Below, piece by piece: positions 23,832-33,123 of a DNA stretch of 64,000 nt (the first letter of the stretch is position 1; each line of letters starts with the position of its first letter). A model generated the notes under the pieces. That model made no database searches and had not been told where the DNA came from. It saw nothing but the letters and a program-made list of their open reading frames with translations. Source of the DNA: Paenibacillus eucommiae (GTDB taxonomy: Bacteria; Bacillota; Bacilli; Paenibacillales; NBRC-103111). Location of the stretch: the NCBI RefSeq assembly GCF_017874215.1, contig NZ_JAGGLB010000037.1, positions 1-64,000 on the forward strand, written 5' to 3'. Position numbers and translations under genes: made by a program.

Positions 23832-25325
23832 CTATTCACTTTTGCTCTCATCTATTTTTTTATAACTCTGGTAAGCTTCCTGCCAGGCATCCGTGTCTGC
23901 TGGCACATACCTGTCCGGCGGGAAGGAGTCGATAACGACTTGCCTGATTTCATTCAAGCTGCCCACTTCTCCATGCGCCTTGGCCTGCATCAGAATATTC
24001 CCGATAGCGGTTGCTTCTATGGGCCCTGCAAATACCGTTCTCCCGGTTGCATTAGCCGTAAGCTGGCACAATAACGTATTCTGGATGCCTCCGCCGACCA
24101 TATGAATATGCTCCAGCCTCCGGCCCAGCAGAAATTCGATCTCGTCCAGCGTTTGTTTGAATTTCATCGACAGGCTTTCAAGAATACAGCGGATGATCTC
24201 CGGCTTCGTTTGCGGAACGGTCTGCCCGGTATCCCTGCAGTAGGCCCGGATCCGATCCGGCATATGGCCGGGAGCCAGAAATACAGGATCCTCCGGGTCA
24301 ACATAACTGGCATTATGCTTATGCACAGCAGCCATTTCCTGCATCTGTGCATAAGTAAGCGAATCCCCTTCAAGCTCCCAGTGACGCTTGCACTCCTGCA
24401 GCAGCCACAGTCCCATAATATTCTTGAGCAGTCTGATTTTCTGTTCGGCTCCGCCTTCATTCGTGAAGGACCAGCGCTCGCTCCACTCGTTAATGACAGG
24501 CTTATCCGTTTCAACACCCATCAGTGACCACGTGCCGCAGCTGATAAAAGCATAGTTGTTCGTTAAAGCCGGAATGGAAACTACCGCAGATGCCGTATCA
24601 TGAGAAGCCGCTGCCACTACCGGAACGCTGCCGATCGCAAGCTCCTCGCGCAGCTCACTGCGAAGCGTTCCAAGCTGTGTGCCCGGCATCACAATATCCG
24701 TGAACAGACTCTGGGCAAAAGGAAGCTTGCCCAGCAGCTCCCTGTTCCAGCTGCGTGCAGCCGGGTCGAGCAGGCCGCTCGTGCTGGCAATCGTATACTC
24801 GGTTGCCTTCACTCCTGACAAATAGTAATGAAATAGATCCGGCATAAATAATAAACGGACGTCCTCGCCGACCGGCCGGGTACAGCTCTGCTGCCAAGCG
24901 AGCAGCTGGAATATCGTGTTGAACTGCAGCGGCTGAATGCCGGTTCGTTCGAACAGCTCCGTTCTGGGGATGGATTTAAAACAGGTCTCCATGGTGGCAT
25001 TCGTACGTGCATCCCGGTAATGATACGGATTTCCAAGCAGATTGCCGTTACCATCCACCAAGCCGTAGTCCACCCCCCATGTATCGACAGCTATAGAAGC
25101 TGGGGTCTTCGAGGTCACTTGCTTAAACGCGCGTACGCCCTTCTTCAGCTCATGGAATAACCGTAAAAAGTCCCAATACAGACTTCCGCCGAGTTCTACA
25201 GGCTCATTGGCAAATCTGTGAATTTCCTGCACAGTAAGCTTGGATCCCGTGAATTCACCCCAAATTGTTCTTCCGCTGCTCGCCCCGAAGTCTACGGCCA
25301 ACATGTTCAGATGCTTGTTTTCCAC
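23832..25325 (-). CDS. Deoxysugar kinase of the rhamnulokinase/fuculokinase (FGGY) family
   Basis: The 497-residue protein phosphorylates the ketose made by the isomerase. FGGY features are LAVDFGASSGRTIWGEF at the N-terminus, AVDTWGVDYGLVDGNGNLL near 78, ISCGTWSLMGVETD near 260, and HMVGGGIQNTLLCQLTANATGR near 407. The sequence is closer in style to RhaB than to classical FucK, yet it lies between fucI and fucA. The start is a GTG with GGAGTGA 7 nt upstream. It follows fucI by 31 nt. Confidence 0.88.
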   Translation of the reverse strand: MENKHLNMLAVDFGASSGRTIWGEFTGSKLTVQEIHRFANEPVELGGSLYWDFLRLFHELKKGVRAFKQVTSKTPASIAVDTWGVDYGLVDGNGNLLGNPYHYRDARTNATMETCFKSIPRTELFERTGIQPLQFNTIFQLLAWQQSCTRPVGEDVRLLFMPDLFHYYLSGVKATEYTIASTSGLLDPAARSWNRELLGKLPFAQSLFTDIVMPGTQLGTLRSELREELAIGSVPVVAAASHDTASAVVSIPALTNNYAFISCGTWSLMGVETDKPVINEWSERWSFTNEGGAEQKIRLLKNIMGLWLLQECKRHWELEGDSLTYAQMQEMAAVHKHNASYVDPEDPVFLAPGHMPDRIRAYCRDTGQTVPQTKPEIIRCILESLSMKFKQTLDEIEFLLGRRLEHIHMVGGGIQNTLLCQLTANATGRTVFAGPIEATAIGNILMQAKAHGEVGSLNEIRQVVIDSFPPDRYVPADTDAWQEAYQSYKKIDESKSE

Positions 25326-25356
25326 TTGGCGTTCACTCCATCCTTATCAAGCTGCA

Positions 25357-27156
25357 TTACTTATACAAAGGACCAAAGGCTCCACAAGCACGGAAATCCG
25401 CCGCTTCCACGTCCGAAGTACCAAAAGAGCTCCAAACCCGGGGACGGAAAATATGCTCTTCCTCAATGTTATGCATCGAAACTGGAATCCGTAAAATCGA
25501 TGCTAATGTAATCAAATCCGCTCCGATATGCCCGAAGCTGATAGCACCGTGATTAGAGCCCCAGTTATCCATTACCGAATAAACATCCTTAAAGGCTCCT
25601 TTGCCGGTCAAAATAGGCGCAAACCAGGTTGTCGGCCATGTAGAGTCGGTACGAAGATCCAGCGTATCATGCACGTCCTGCGGCAAATCAACCGAATAGC
25701 CCTCAGCAATTTGCAGTACTGGACCTAATCCTTTGATCAAATTCAGTCTGGACATCGTTACCGGCATGCCGCCTTTGGTAAGGAAATCGGAGGAATAGCC
25801 GCCACCGCGGAAATATTCAACCGCTGCCGGCCTCCAGGAGGTAGCTTCCAGACACTTGTTCACTTCTTCGTCGCTGATTTCCCAGAAAGGCTTCATAGCA
25901 GGCTTGCCATCAATGGATTGTTCGCCTGTTCCGTCCAGTGTAGCCGATCCCGAATTGATCAGATGCAGAATCCCGTCCTTAGCCGCTCCGCTAAGCGTAT
26001 GACCCGTGACTCGTTTCACCGCATCCGGACTCCAGTAGGTTCTCACGTCCGCGAAGATTTGCGCGGAATTCGTCAGCAGGTTGCCCAGCAGCATGGCCAC
26101 GCCATTTAGGCTATCGTTCTCAGTCGCAACCAAATATGGAGCGCGCTTGCCGTTCCAATCGAAGGAGGTGTTCAGAATCGCTTCCATAAAGTCCCCATTC
26201 GGGAAATGGTCGGTCCAGTGGCGCTGCCCTTGGAAACCGGAAAGAATCGCATTATGTCCCAGCGCTTCTTCGCCAAAGCCTATTTTACCAAGCTCGGGGT
26301 TCCCCAGCATCAAATCGCGGACGATCAGCGACATTTTGACAACGGTCTCCCAATCCTGATCCTTCTTCTCGCGAGACGTTTGAATTTCAGGACGGTTGTT
26401 GTCCTGGCCTTCCTTACAGTTTTCCTTCACCCAAGCCAAAGCCAGCTTAAATTCCTCCGGATCAAAAATCTCCTCTTCAATCCTGCGGACCAATTCGGAC
26501 ATATCTACATATTCATTGCGCATGCCCAGGTAATCCTGGAACAGCTCCTCATTCACGATAGATCCGGCAATCCCCATGGAAACCGATCCGATAGCCAGAT
26601 AGGATTTGCCTTTCATATAAGCAGCAGCGAGTCCGGCTTTACTGAAGCGCAGCAGTTTTCCCTTCACATCTTCAGGAATATCGGTCGTGCCCGAGTCCTG
26701 TACGTCTTTGCCATAAATGCCGAAGGCAGGCAGCCCCTTTTGCGCATGTCCAGATAGAACGGCAGCGAGATAGACAGCACCCGGTCTTTCCGTTCCATTA
26801 AATCCCCAAACCGCCTTAGGCAAAGAAGGATCCATATCCATCGTTTCCGTTCCGTAGCACCAGCAGGGTGTAACTGTGATTGAAACTCCGACTCCTGCTT
26901 TCACGAATTTATCCGCGGACGCAGCAGCCTCTGCAACTCCACCGATACAAGTATCGGAGATTACACATTCAACGGCTTCGCCGTTCGGATATTTCAAGGT
27001 GCTGCTGAGCAAATCGGCAACCGCTTTCGCCATATTCATGGTCTGCTCTTCCAAGGATTCTCTGATTCCTTTTCTTCTACCGTCGATTGTTGGACGAATG
27101 CCAATTTTAGGGAAGCCTTGCTTCCATCTTACATCATTGCTTTCCAAATTACTCAT
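25357..27156 (-). CDS. fucI: L-fucose isomerase
   Basis: The 599-residue enzyme converts L-fucose to L-fuculose with manganese. FPKIGIRPTIDGRRKGIRES at the N-terminus, VGVSITVTPCWCYGTETMDM near 98, ERPGAVYLAA and GYSVDLPQDVHDTLDLRTD near 504 are typical of FucI, and the length is normal. The ATG at 27156 has GGAGGAGG 8 nt upstream; the frame extends 11 codons further without a site. It heads fucI-kinase-fucA. No transporter or dedicated regulator lies beside the operon. Confidence 0.95.
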   Translation of the reverse strand: MSNLESNDVRWKQGFPKIGIRPTIDGRRKGIRESLEEQTMNMAKAVADLLSSTLKYPNGEAVECVISDTCIGGVAEAAASADKFVKAGVGVSITVTPCWCYGTETMDMDPSLPKAVWGFNGTERPGAVYLAAVLSGHAQKGLPAFGIYGKDVQDSGTTDIPEDVKGKLLRFSKAGLAAAYMKGKSYLAIGSVSMGIAGSIVNEELFQDYLGMRNEYVDMSELVRRIEEEIFDPEEFKLALAWVKENCKEGQDNNRPEIQTSREKKDQDWETVVKMSLIVRDLMLGNPELGKIGFGEEALGHNAILSGFQGQRHWTDHFPNGDFMEAILNTSFDWNGKRAPYLVATENDSLNGVAMLLGNLLTNSAQIFADVRTYWSPDAVKRVTGHTLSGAAKDGILHLINSGSATLDGTGEQSIDGKPAMKPFWEISDEEVNKCLEATSWRPAAVEYFRGGGYSSDFLTKGGMPVTMSRLNLIKGLGPVLQIAEGYSVDLPQDVHDTLDLRTDSTWPTTWFAPILTGKGAFKDVYSVMDNWGSNHGAISFGHIGADLITLASILRIPVSMHNIEEEHIFRPRVWSSFGTSDVEAADFRACGAFGPLYK

Positions 27157-27330
27157 CGTCAATTCCTCCTCCATAATATCAAACGCCAACCCTACTAATG
27201 CCTTTATTTAAAATGATACACAATACTTAAATTTATTATAATAGAGTTATCGATAACTCACAAGTTAAAAAATAAAGCTAAAATTAGGCCGGAGAGGAAG
27301 TAAAAGGTCAGAACCCCTCACCCTTTCCCC

Positions 27331-27393
27331 ACAGTTGCCCTGTTTGCCTTGTTTAGCTTGTTTAGCTTGTTTAGCTTGTTTAGACTGTTTAGC
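27331..27393. repeat. Tandem 9-bp repeat TTGTTTAGC
   Basis: About seven consecutive 9-nt units (consensus TTGTTTAGC), three of them identical (27349-27375) and the outer ones degenerate, lie just beyond the 3' end of the metallophosphoesterase gene and upstream of fucI. It is a minisatellite that may vary in length. Confidence 0.85.
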
Positions 27394-27417
27394 CTTGTGA
27401 GCGCTGTTTAACAATGC

Positions 27418-28584
27418 TTAGCTTCGGAAGGTTACCTTTATGCTAACAATCTCTCCTCTATGGCCAACCCTTACCGGAGGACCCCATGTGCCAAAGCCGG
27501 AAGAGACCACGGTATGCATCGACTTTTCTTTATGAAGATATCCCCAATCAAGCTCATAAAGTCTGCGGGTCACATGGTGATAAGGAAACATCTGTCCCCT
27601 GTGCGTATGTCCGGAAACCTGCAGATCGATCCCCGCCTGCTGCGCCTCATCTAGCCTGGAGGGCTGATGGTCCATAAGAATAAGCGGCAGCGTTACATCG
27701 ACATCCTGCATAAGCGTGCCTATCGCCATGCGGGGACGGCCTGTCAGTGACTTGCCTGAAATATCATCCCTGCCCATTACATAAAAACTGTCGTCCACCT
27801 TGACTGCCTCGTCCAGCAGCATCTGAACGCCCGCCTTCTCCAGCTCAAGCCGATACTCATCCAGATGACCTGCTATATACTCATGATTGCCAAGCACAGA
27901 GTATACACCAAGCTTTGACTTCAGCTTCTTAAATTGCGCTGCCATATTGTGCGCGATAAAAGGGTGGAAATCATCATCAATAATATCTCCGGCAAGGAGA
28001 ATCAGGTCCGGCTCCAGCCCGTTAACACGCTTTACCAAATGCTGCAGCCTGCGATTTCCGTTAATCACCCCAACGTGCAAGTCCGATGCCAATACAATAT
28101 GAAGCTCTTTATGCCGGCCGCCACTTTTGGGTATGACAATCTCGTACTTGGTTACGACCGTACTTTTCGCACTCCAGATACCATGCAGCACAATCGATAC
28201 AGTCAGCAGCAAAGTGATCCAACCGACCAATTCAATGAAAGCAGGATCCTGCATCACAGAACCCGGAATAAGCTTCAACCCATAATTCAACCCTCTACCC
28301 ACATCAATTAGAAGCAATAGAGGAACCGCATATTGCAGCACAGCAAGCCAGTATGAACCAATAACGGTCAGCAGGCTTATCAATGGACGGGGAAGCCACG
28401 AAGCCGTTAACCTAGGCAGCAAAAAAGCAAAGCCAACGATCCAAAAAGGTATCCAATACGCCCAGCCCTGCCACTGCGGTGCCACCACCTGAAGCCACTG
28501 CCAGCCGCGTAAACCCGTATAATAATTGACCCCACCGAAAAAAACAACAAAAATGGCGACCATCATCACAACTCTTCTATTCAC
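27418..28584 (-). CDS. Membrane-anchored calcineurin-like metallophosphoesterase
   Basis: The ~388-residue protein has four or five membrane segments in the first ~140 residues and a phosphoesterase domain after them. Metal ligands are in LASDLHVGV, LAGDIIDDDF, SVLGNHEYIAG and LQVSGHTHRGQMFPYH, as in the YkuE/YaeI family. Some relatives act on lipid precursors such as UDP-diacylglucosamine-type substrates; the true substrate here is unknown. A GTG at 28584 is favoured because GAGGGAAG lies 8 nt upstream; an ATG at 28602 is possible. Confidence 0.85.
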   Translation of the reverse strand: MNRRVVMMVAIFVVFFGGVNYYTGLRGWQWLQVVAPQWQGWAYWIPFWIVGFAFLLPRLTASWLPRPLISLLTVIGSYWLAVLQYAVPLLLLIDVGRGLNYGLKLIPGSVMQDPAFIELVGWITLLLTVSIVLHGIWSAKSTVVTKYEIVIPKSGGRHKELHIVLASDLHVGVINGNRRLQHLVKRVNGLEPDLILLAGDIIDDDFHPFIAHNMAAQFKKLKSKLGVYSVLGNHEYIAGHLDEYRLELEKAGVQMLLDEAVKVDDSFYVMGRDDISGKSLTGRPRMAIGTLMQDVDVTLPLILMDHQPSRLDEAQQAGIDLQVSGHTHRGQMFPYHHVTRRLYELDWGYLHKEKSMHTVVSSGFGTWGPPVRVGHRGEIVSIKVTFRS

Positions 28585-28973
28585 CAAACACACTTCCCTC
28601 ATCAAAAGAAAATCGAAAAAAACGGCTTATCACCCAATCAGTGCTTGATTAACCTCCGCCCATCAGTTACCTTATTTGGGGGCAGATCCACAAAAAACAA
28701 CAGATAATCCTATTCAAAGTCACACATTCAAAATCCTATATTAACATCCTATAGTAAAATCACTTAGCTTCATTATAGCTCATTGCACTAGGGAATTAAA
28801 AAAATGCATTCTACTGAACGCTGCAGACCTCGCATAAGCAAAAAAGACCACCCAAGGAAATATCTCCCAGAGTAGTCTGTTCTTTTTCTTGTAAACTTAT
28901 TCGACAGCGGCCATGAGTCCAGTCCTCTTCTCGCCGCCGCTGCGTTACGGATGCATGGAGTGTCTGCTTTGCT

Positions 28974-29316
28974 CACTTAACGATGTTTTTCATCACTAAG
29001 TGAGGCATTATCAGGTAACCAGGCACTTTAACGATGTTTTTCATCGTTAAAAGAGGACGAATGACCTCACTGGGTGATTAAAATAGCAGATCTTCCTCCC
29101 AAGCGCATTTACCCGCTAGGAACTCTCCTACATTCAAGAGAAAAAAACTGTTGACTGACCGTTTGATCTTTGGTGTTCGTGCGATTGTAGCTGAGAGAGG
29201 GAATGGCTATGGGTGGAAGAGCGATAGCGTCCGCATTTAAAGATAGGTTTCTACCACCTAAGTCTAATCAAGGGAACCTATCTTTAACAGCGGCTGGAAC
29301 CCATAGCCATTCCCTC
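28974..29316 (-). repeat. Dispersed composite repeat, copy 4 (inverted; hairpin, linker, two palindromes)
   Basis: Read on the minus strand it has the long hairpin (29316-29197, 120 nt), the linker with AGCTACAATCGCACGAACACC and CCTAGCGGG, and two palindromes corresponding to the third and fourth units (29052-29027 and 29002-28974). The first two units are missing. The last palindrome has an extended CACTTA/TAAGTG outer stem. The stem sequence differs from copy 2 at paired positions. No gene is seen between 28585 and 29379; 28600-28970 shows nothing else that I can name. Confidence 0.87.
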
Positions 29317-29379
29317 TGAAACGCATCCAAGTCACGAACACGATCCTCAAAGGACACCGCAAGGCATGTTCTTAACTAA

Positions 29380-30447
29380 TCAAATCTCCAACAGCTTGAC
29401 ACATATAGGCCGCGATACCTGAGCTCTATGGCCTGTATCCGTCAGCTCGCCAGTCGCTTTGTCCAGCTTGAACACGACGATGTCGTCGGTCTCCTGGTTG
29501 GCTACTAACACATATTCACCATCCGGCGTGAGAACAAAGTTTCTTGGTGTTTTGCCAAGTGTAGAATAATGTCCGATTGGTGTTAATGTTCCCTGGTCCT
29601 TATCAATACTATAGGCTGCCAGGCTGTCATGTCCTCTATTCGAAGCATATAAGAAGCTTCCATCTTTGCTAAGATGTATATCCGCACAATAATTGACTGC
29701 ATCGTAATCACGCGGAATCGTAGTCACCGTTTGAATCGTAGCCGCATTGCCCTGCTCTGCATCGTATGCAAGCACCGTCACCGTGGAATTCAGTTCATTG
29801 ACTGCGTACAAGAAGCTTCCATCCTGACGAAAAGCGAAGTGTCTGGGACCCGCTCCTGCTTGAATATGGACTTCCTTATGGGCTATCAGCTTTTTGCCGG
29901 CAACATCCATGTCGTAAATAACCAATTGATCCAGTCCAAGGTCCGCGGCAACAGCAAAGCGATTGTTAAAATCAGGTGAGATCATATGGGCATGCGCCTT
30001 TTCCTGACGATCCTCATCCAGACTTTGGCCTTCGTGCTGGTGGATATCACTTGCTTCCGCAAGACTTCCATCCTCCTGTATAGGATATACACAGACGTTT
30101 CCTTTGGAATAATTGGCCACATATACACAGCTTCCTGTCTGATCTATGCTTAAATGACAAGGAGCCCCACCATATGTAGGCTGCTGATTCAAAAATGTCA
30201 GATGCCCTGTAGCAGGATCAATCTTATAGGAGAATACAGCGCCTTCTTCAATCTCGCTTACGGCATATAACCGCATCCGGTTCGAATCTATCGCGATATA
30301 AGACGCGTTGGTTTGCTCAATGCCATGGTTCAGAGAGGAAAGCTCTCCTGAGTTTAAATCCATTGAAAACAAGTTGAGCCCGTTCGGGGACTCATGAGTG
30401 TAACAGCCTACATAGACAAGAATGTTCGTTTTATTTTGCTCTGTCAT
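29380..30447 (-). CDS. Lactonase-family beta-propeller protein (6-phosphogluconolactonase type)
   Basis: The 355-residue protein is a seven-bladed propeller of the YkgB/Pgl-like lactonase family: VYVGCYTHESPNGLNLFSMD, GGAPCHLSIDQTGSCVYVAN, AGPRHFAFRQDGSFLYAVNE and LGKTPRNFVLTPDGEYVLVA are successive blade motifs. Relatives hydrolyse 6-phosphogluconolactone or other lactones. No signal peptide, so cytoplasmic. GGAGG lies ~12 nt before the ATG. It appears monocistronic between repeat copy 4 and the HAD gene. Confidence 0.87.
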   Translation of the reverse strand: MTEQNKTNILVYVGCYTHESPNGLNLFSMDLNSGELSSLNHGIEQTNASYIAIDSNRMRLYAVSEIEEGAVFSYKIDPATGHLTFLNQQPTYGGAPCHLSIDQTGSCVYVANYSKGNVCVYPIQEDGSLAEASDIHQHEGQSLDEDRQEKAHAHMISPDFNNRFAVAADLGLDQLVIYDMDVAGKKLIAHKEVHIQAGAGPRHFAFRQDGSFLYAVNELNSTVTVLAYDAEQGNAATIQTVTTIPRDYDAVNYCADIHLSKDGSFLYASNRGHDSLAAYSIDKDQGTLTPIGHYSTLGKTPRNFVLTPDGEYVLVANQETDDIVVFKLDKATGELTDTGHRAQVSRPICVKLLEI

Positions 30448-30531
30448 ATTAAAGCTTCGCCTCCATTTCCAGATTAAGGTTTCCCTATTAGGATATCATG
30501 ATTTAAGCTTTAGATAAAATGTTATTTACTT

Positions 30532-33009
30532 TTACAAGTTTCGACCCGCTTGATAAGGAAATAAATCATAAATAATCGGAGTTATTCCGGAATTCCTGTA
30601 TTTATCTTCAATTGCCTGCCTTAATGTTTGAATGCGCGATAAGGAAGCGATGACGTAAATCGGATGGTTTTGTTTCTGACCTAGTTTCTGATCTCGATGC
30701 TGACCTTGATGCTGGTCTAGCTCCTGGTCTGGCTGTTGTTCTTGTTTCCGTCCAGATGGACCCGAATCTATCAAGCTCTCCATTTTTAAACCGTGAAAAC
30801 CTGCTTGCCGCACAAATAAATCAGCAAAGGCACCCGTTCCATATACATGAAACGACTGATGTCCGGCCTCCTTCACCTTGCGAATCAAAGCAAAGCAGAG
30901 GCTCTCGCTGCCAAATAAGCTCTGCTGCCGCAAATAATAGGCATACAAATAATAAGGCGATTTCAGCGTTACCATTCCTTGCGGCCAAAAAGCATTAAAC
31001 ATGGCAGGCCCATAATTGCAGTAATCTATGAAAGCTTCTTCTCCTTGTTCGAACCAATGATCATCCACTTCATTGCAAATCGGGGAAATTTGCAAGCCGC
31101 CAAAGTTTTCCTGATGCGTCAGCTCACCCAGCATAGAAGCCTCCTCAGGTGTCGGCATATCGATCACGCGATGAAACGGCTTGGTCCACTCACGCGGTTG
31201 ATCCGACAAAGCTGCCAGCAGCTCCGGTTTAAGCGTATTCAGATAAGCGTAATATTGCTGAAAGGCCAAAACTCCCCTTTGGCATGCTCTTTTACAGCGC
31301 AGCTCTTCTGCGGTATGACCCTGCAGCTCAGCAAGCACAGGCTGAACAAAGCCATTGGCGTCCTTCTCATACCTCAGTGTGGATCCAAAATCCCCCATCA
31401 TTAATTCTTCCAAAAAAGCAGGGCTGCGGGCAATTCTAAAGCCAAGATCGCTATTCCCGCCACAGCTCCCCACAAAGCTTCTGATATCCATGCCTGTCAG
31501 CAGGCTTTCCGCTATTTTCCCTGTTCCTACGGCAAGTAAATGAAGCATTCCATAAGGAAGGCCAGTTAATCTGAGCGCAGCTTCCATAGCCTTCTGAATG
31601 GTGCCGTTAAACCCTATATCGACCGTCACCATTCGCTCGGGAGAGCCGAATTCCTGAAGCAAATAATCGACGAACAGCTTACGGTTTCTTTCGATGGATG
31701 CCTCCACTTTTTGCTGAGTACGCTCTCCCATTATGTACTGCCGCAGGCTTTCCGTAACACTTCCTGAGCTTGCATCAGGGATCAGGCTGCACTGTGCCAC
31801 CGATAAGTCCAGATAAGGCTGATAAGGGCCAGCTTCCTCCACAATATCCAGCATGCTGAATACATCGCCAACTTTTACCCAATCGAGCTCCAGCAGCCGT
31901 TCAAGGTCTGACACTTCAAAGCGCTCCAAGGCGGCCAAATAGGTGGACTGTCTGGAAAGATACACAGGCTTTACCGTCAGCTCAGCGCCACGCATACGGG
32001 CCGCAGCTTCCAGCATAGGAGCAAGCAGATAGCCTTCTCTCATCAGCGGATGCACCGCAGTGCGATTCTCGCGAATACAGGTATCGATCACCCATTCGCA
32101 CCAGCCATGAAGGAAAGGCCCCAGCGAAGCTGCCCCAAAGCGGAAAAAAGCCCGCTCCTGCGGATCCTCTACTTCCCGCGCCCCGGAGCTGCCAGCCAGC
32201 TTTCTTAGCGATTTCAACGCAGGGAGCATATTCCCATGCCGGATCGAATCCCAATGGAAGGGGCTGTCAAAATGCTCGGGAATTACAGGATAGTACAGAG
32301 CCTCGATATTCCTGCTGGCTGCTCCCGCTATATCCGCAGCCGTATTATCTCCTATATGCACAATATCCTGAGGCGACAGCCCGGTAAAATGCTCCAGCAG
32401 CCGATCGAATAACCCGCCGGTTACTTTGCTGACTTGCTGCTCGTTGGAAACCAGCAGTACATCGATCTGTTCCATGTTCAGTCCCGCTGACTGCAAAAGA
32501 TCCGTAAGCTGAACAGAGGAGAGATACATATCCGAAACAAGAGCTACACGAATGCCGCTGTGCTTGCACCAATGGATCAGCGACAGCATATGCGGATTGA
32601 GAAAGCAAACCTGCCGTTCGGCTTCAAGCTCCAATTCCAGCATACGCTGCGTATCGCAGATAACGTCCGGCACTTCCGCATAAATCTGCTCCAGCGTCAC
32701 TTCCTCATAGGAGCTTGCTCTAGGCTCCATAAGCCTCCTGCGGGCTGCCCACTCCGCTCCTATGCGGATTTCGCGGAATTCATCCGCACTAACCGGCCGC
32801 TTCCATATGCCGGCTGCCGCTGCTTTTTCCGCTGTGAGTTCAAACACATCCGCCGGCACAGAGCAAGCACGCAGCAATAGCGTATCAAAAATATCAAGAC
32901 TTAACAGACGCACAGATAACAGTCTGTTAGCGATTTGGTTCAGAAATACATCCGTTTTCCATAATTCCAGATTGTCGGGAGAAACCTCGCCGTTTTTTAG
33001 ATGCAGCAT
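30532..33009 (-). CDS. Large HAD-superfamily protein (COG5610 type)
   Basis: The 825-residue protein starts with a HAD phosphatase-like domain: LSLDIFDTLLLR near 36-47 (motif I), VALVSDMYLSS near 155 (motif II), and DIVHIGDNTAADIAGAASRN near 215-234 (motif IV). A long uncharacterised middle region follows (LMREGYLLAPMLEAA near 321). A Rossmann-like C-terminus (HVYGTGAFADLFVRQAG) is split by a ~35-residue Gln/Asp/His-rich stretch near 746-780. Such proteins accompany glycosyltransferases in surface polysaccharide loci. The ATG at 33009 has GGAGG 5 nt upstream. It is divergent from the glycosyltransferase gene. Confidence 0.8.
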   Translation of the reverse strand: MLHLKNGEVSPDNLELWKTDVFLNQIANRLLSVRLLSLDIFDTLLLRACSVPADVFELTAEKAAAAGIWKRPVSADEFREIRIGAEWAARRRLMEPRASSYEEVTLEQIYAEVPDVICDTQRMLELELEAERQVCFLNPHMLSLIHWCKHSGIRVALVSDMYLSSVQLTDLLQSAGLNMEQIDVLLVSNEQQVSKVTGGLFDRLLEHFTGLSPQDIVHIGDNTAADIAGAASRNIEALYYPVIPEHFDSPFHWDSIRHGNMLPALKSLRKLAGSSGAREVEDPQERAFFRFGAASLGPFLHGWCEWVIDTCIRENRTAVHPLMREGYLLAPMLEAAARMRGAELTVKPVYLSRQSTYLAALERFEVSDLERLLELDWVKVGDVFSMLDIVEEAGPYQPYLDLSVAQCSLIPDASSGSVTESLRQYIMGERTQQKVEASIERNRKLFVDYLLQEFGSPERMVTVDIGFNGTIQKAMEAALRLTGLPYGMLHLLAVGTGKIAESLLTGMDIRSFVGSCGGNSDLGFRIARSPAFLEELMMGDFGSTLRYEKDANGFVQPVLAELQGHTAEELRCKRACQRGVLAFQQYYAYLNTLKPELLAALSDQPREWTKPFHRVIDMPTPEEASMLGELTHQENFGGLQISPICNEVDDHWFEQGEEAFIDYCNYGPAMFNAFWPQGMVTLKSPYYLYAYYLRQQSLFGSESLCFALIRKVKEAGHQSFHVYGTGAFADLFVRQAGFHGLKMESLIDSGPSGRKQEQQPDQELDQHQGQHRDQKLGQKQNHPIYVIASLSRIQTLRQAIEDKYRNSGITPIIYDLFPYQAGRNL

Positions 33010-33123
33010 GTTAGCCTCCAAGTAATCAGACTCCCATCTATTGTATAGCAAAATTGGCAAAATTAGAAACGAATGAACTATAATAAGAGAGTAAGGAACG
33101 TCCAATATGATGGAGGGAATCTC

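Noticed and set aside
28839..28890. Possible terminator (AAAAGACCAC...GTAGTCTGTTCTTTTT)
   Set aside because: The stem is weak with several mismatches and no gene clearly ends into it.
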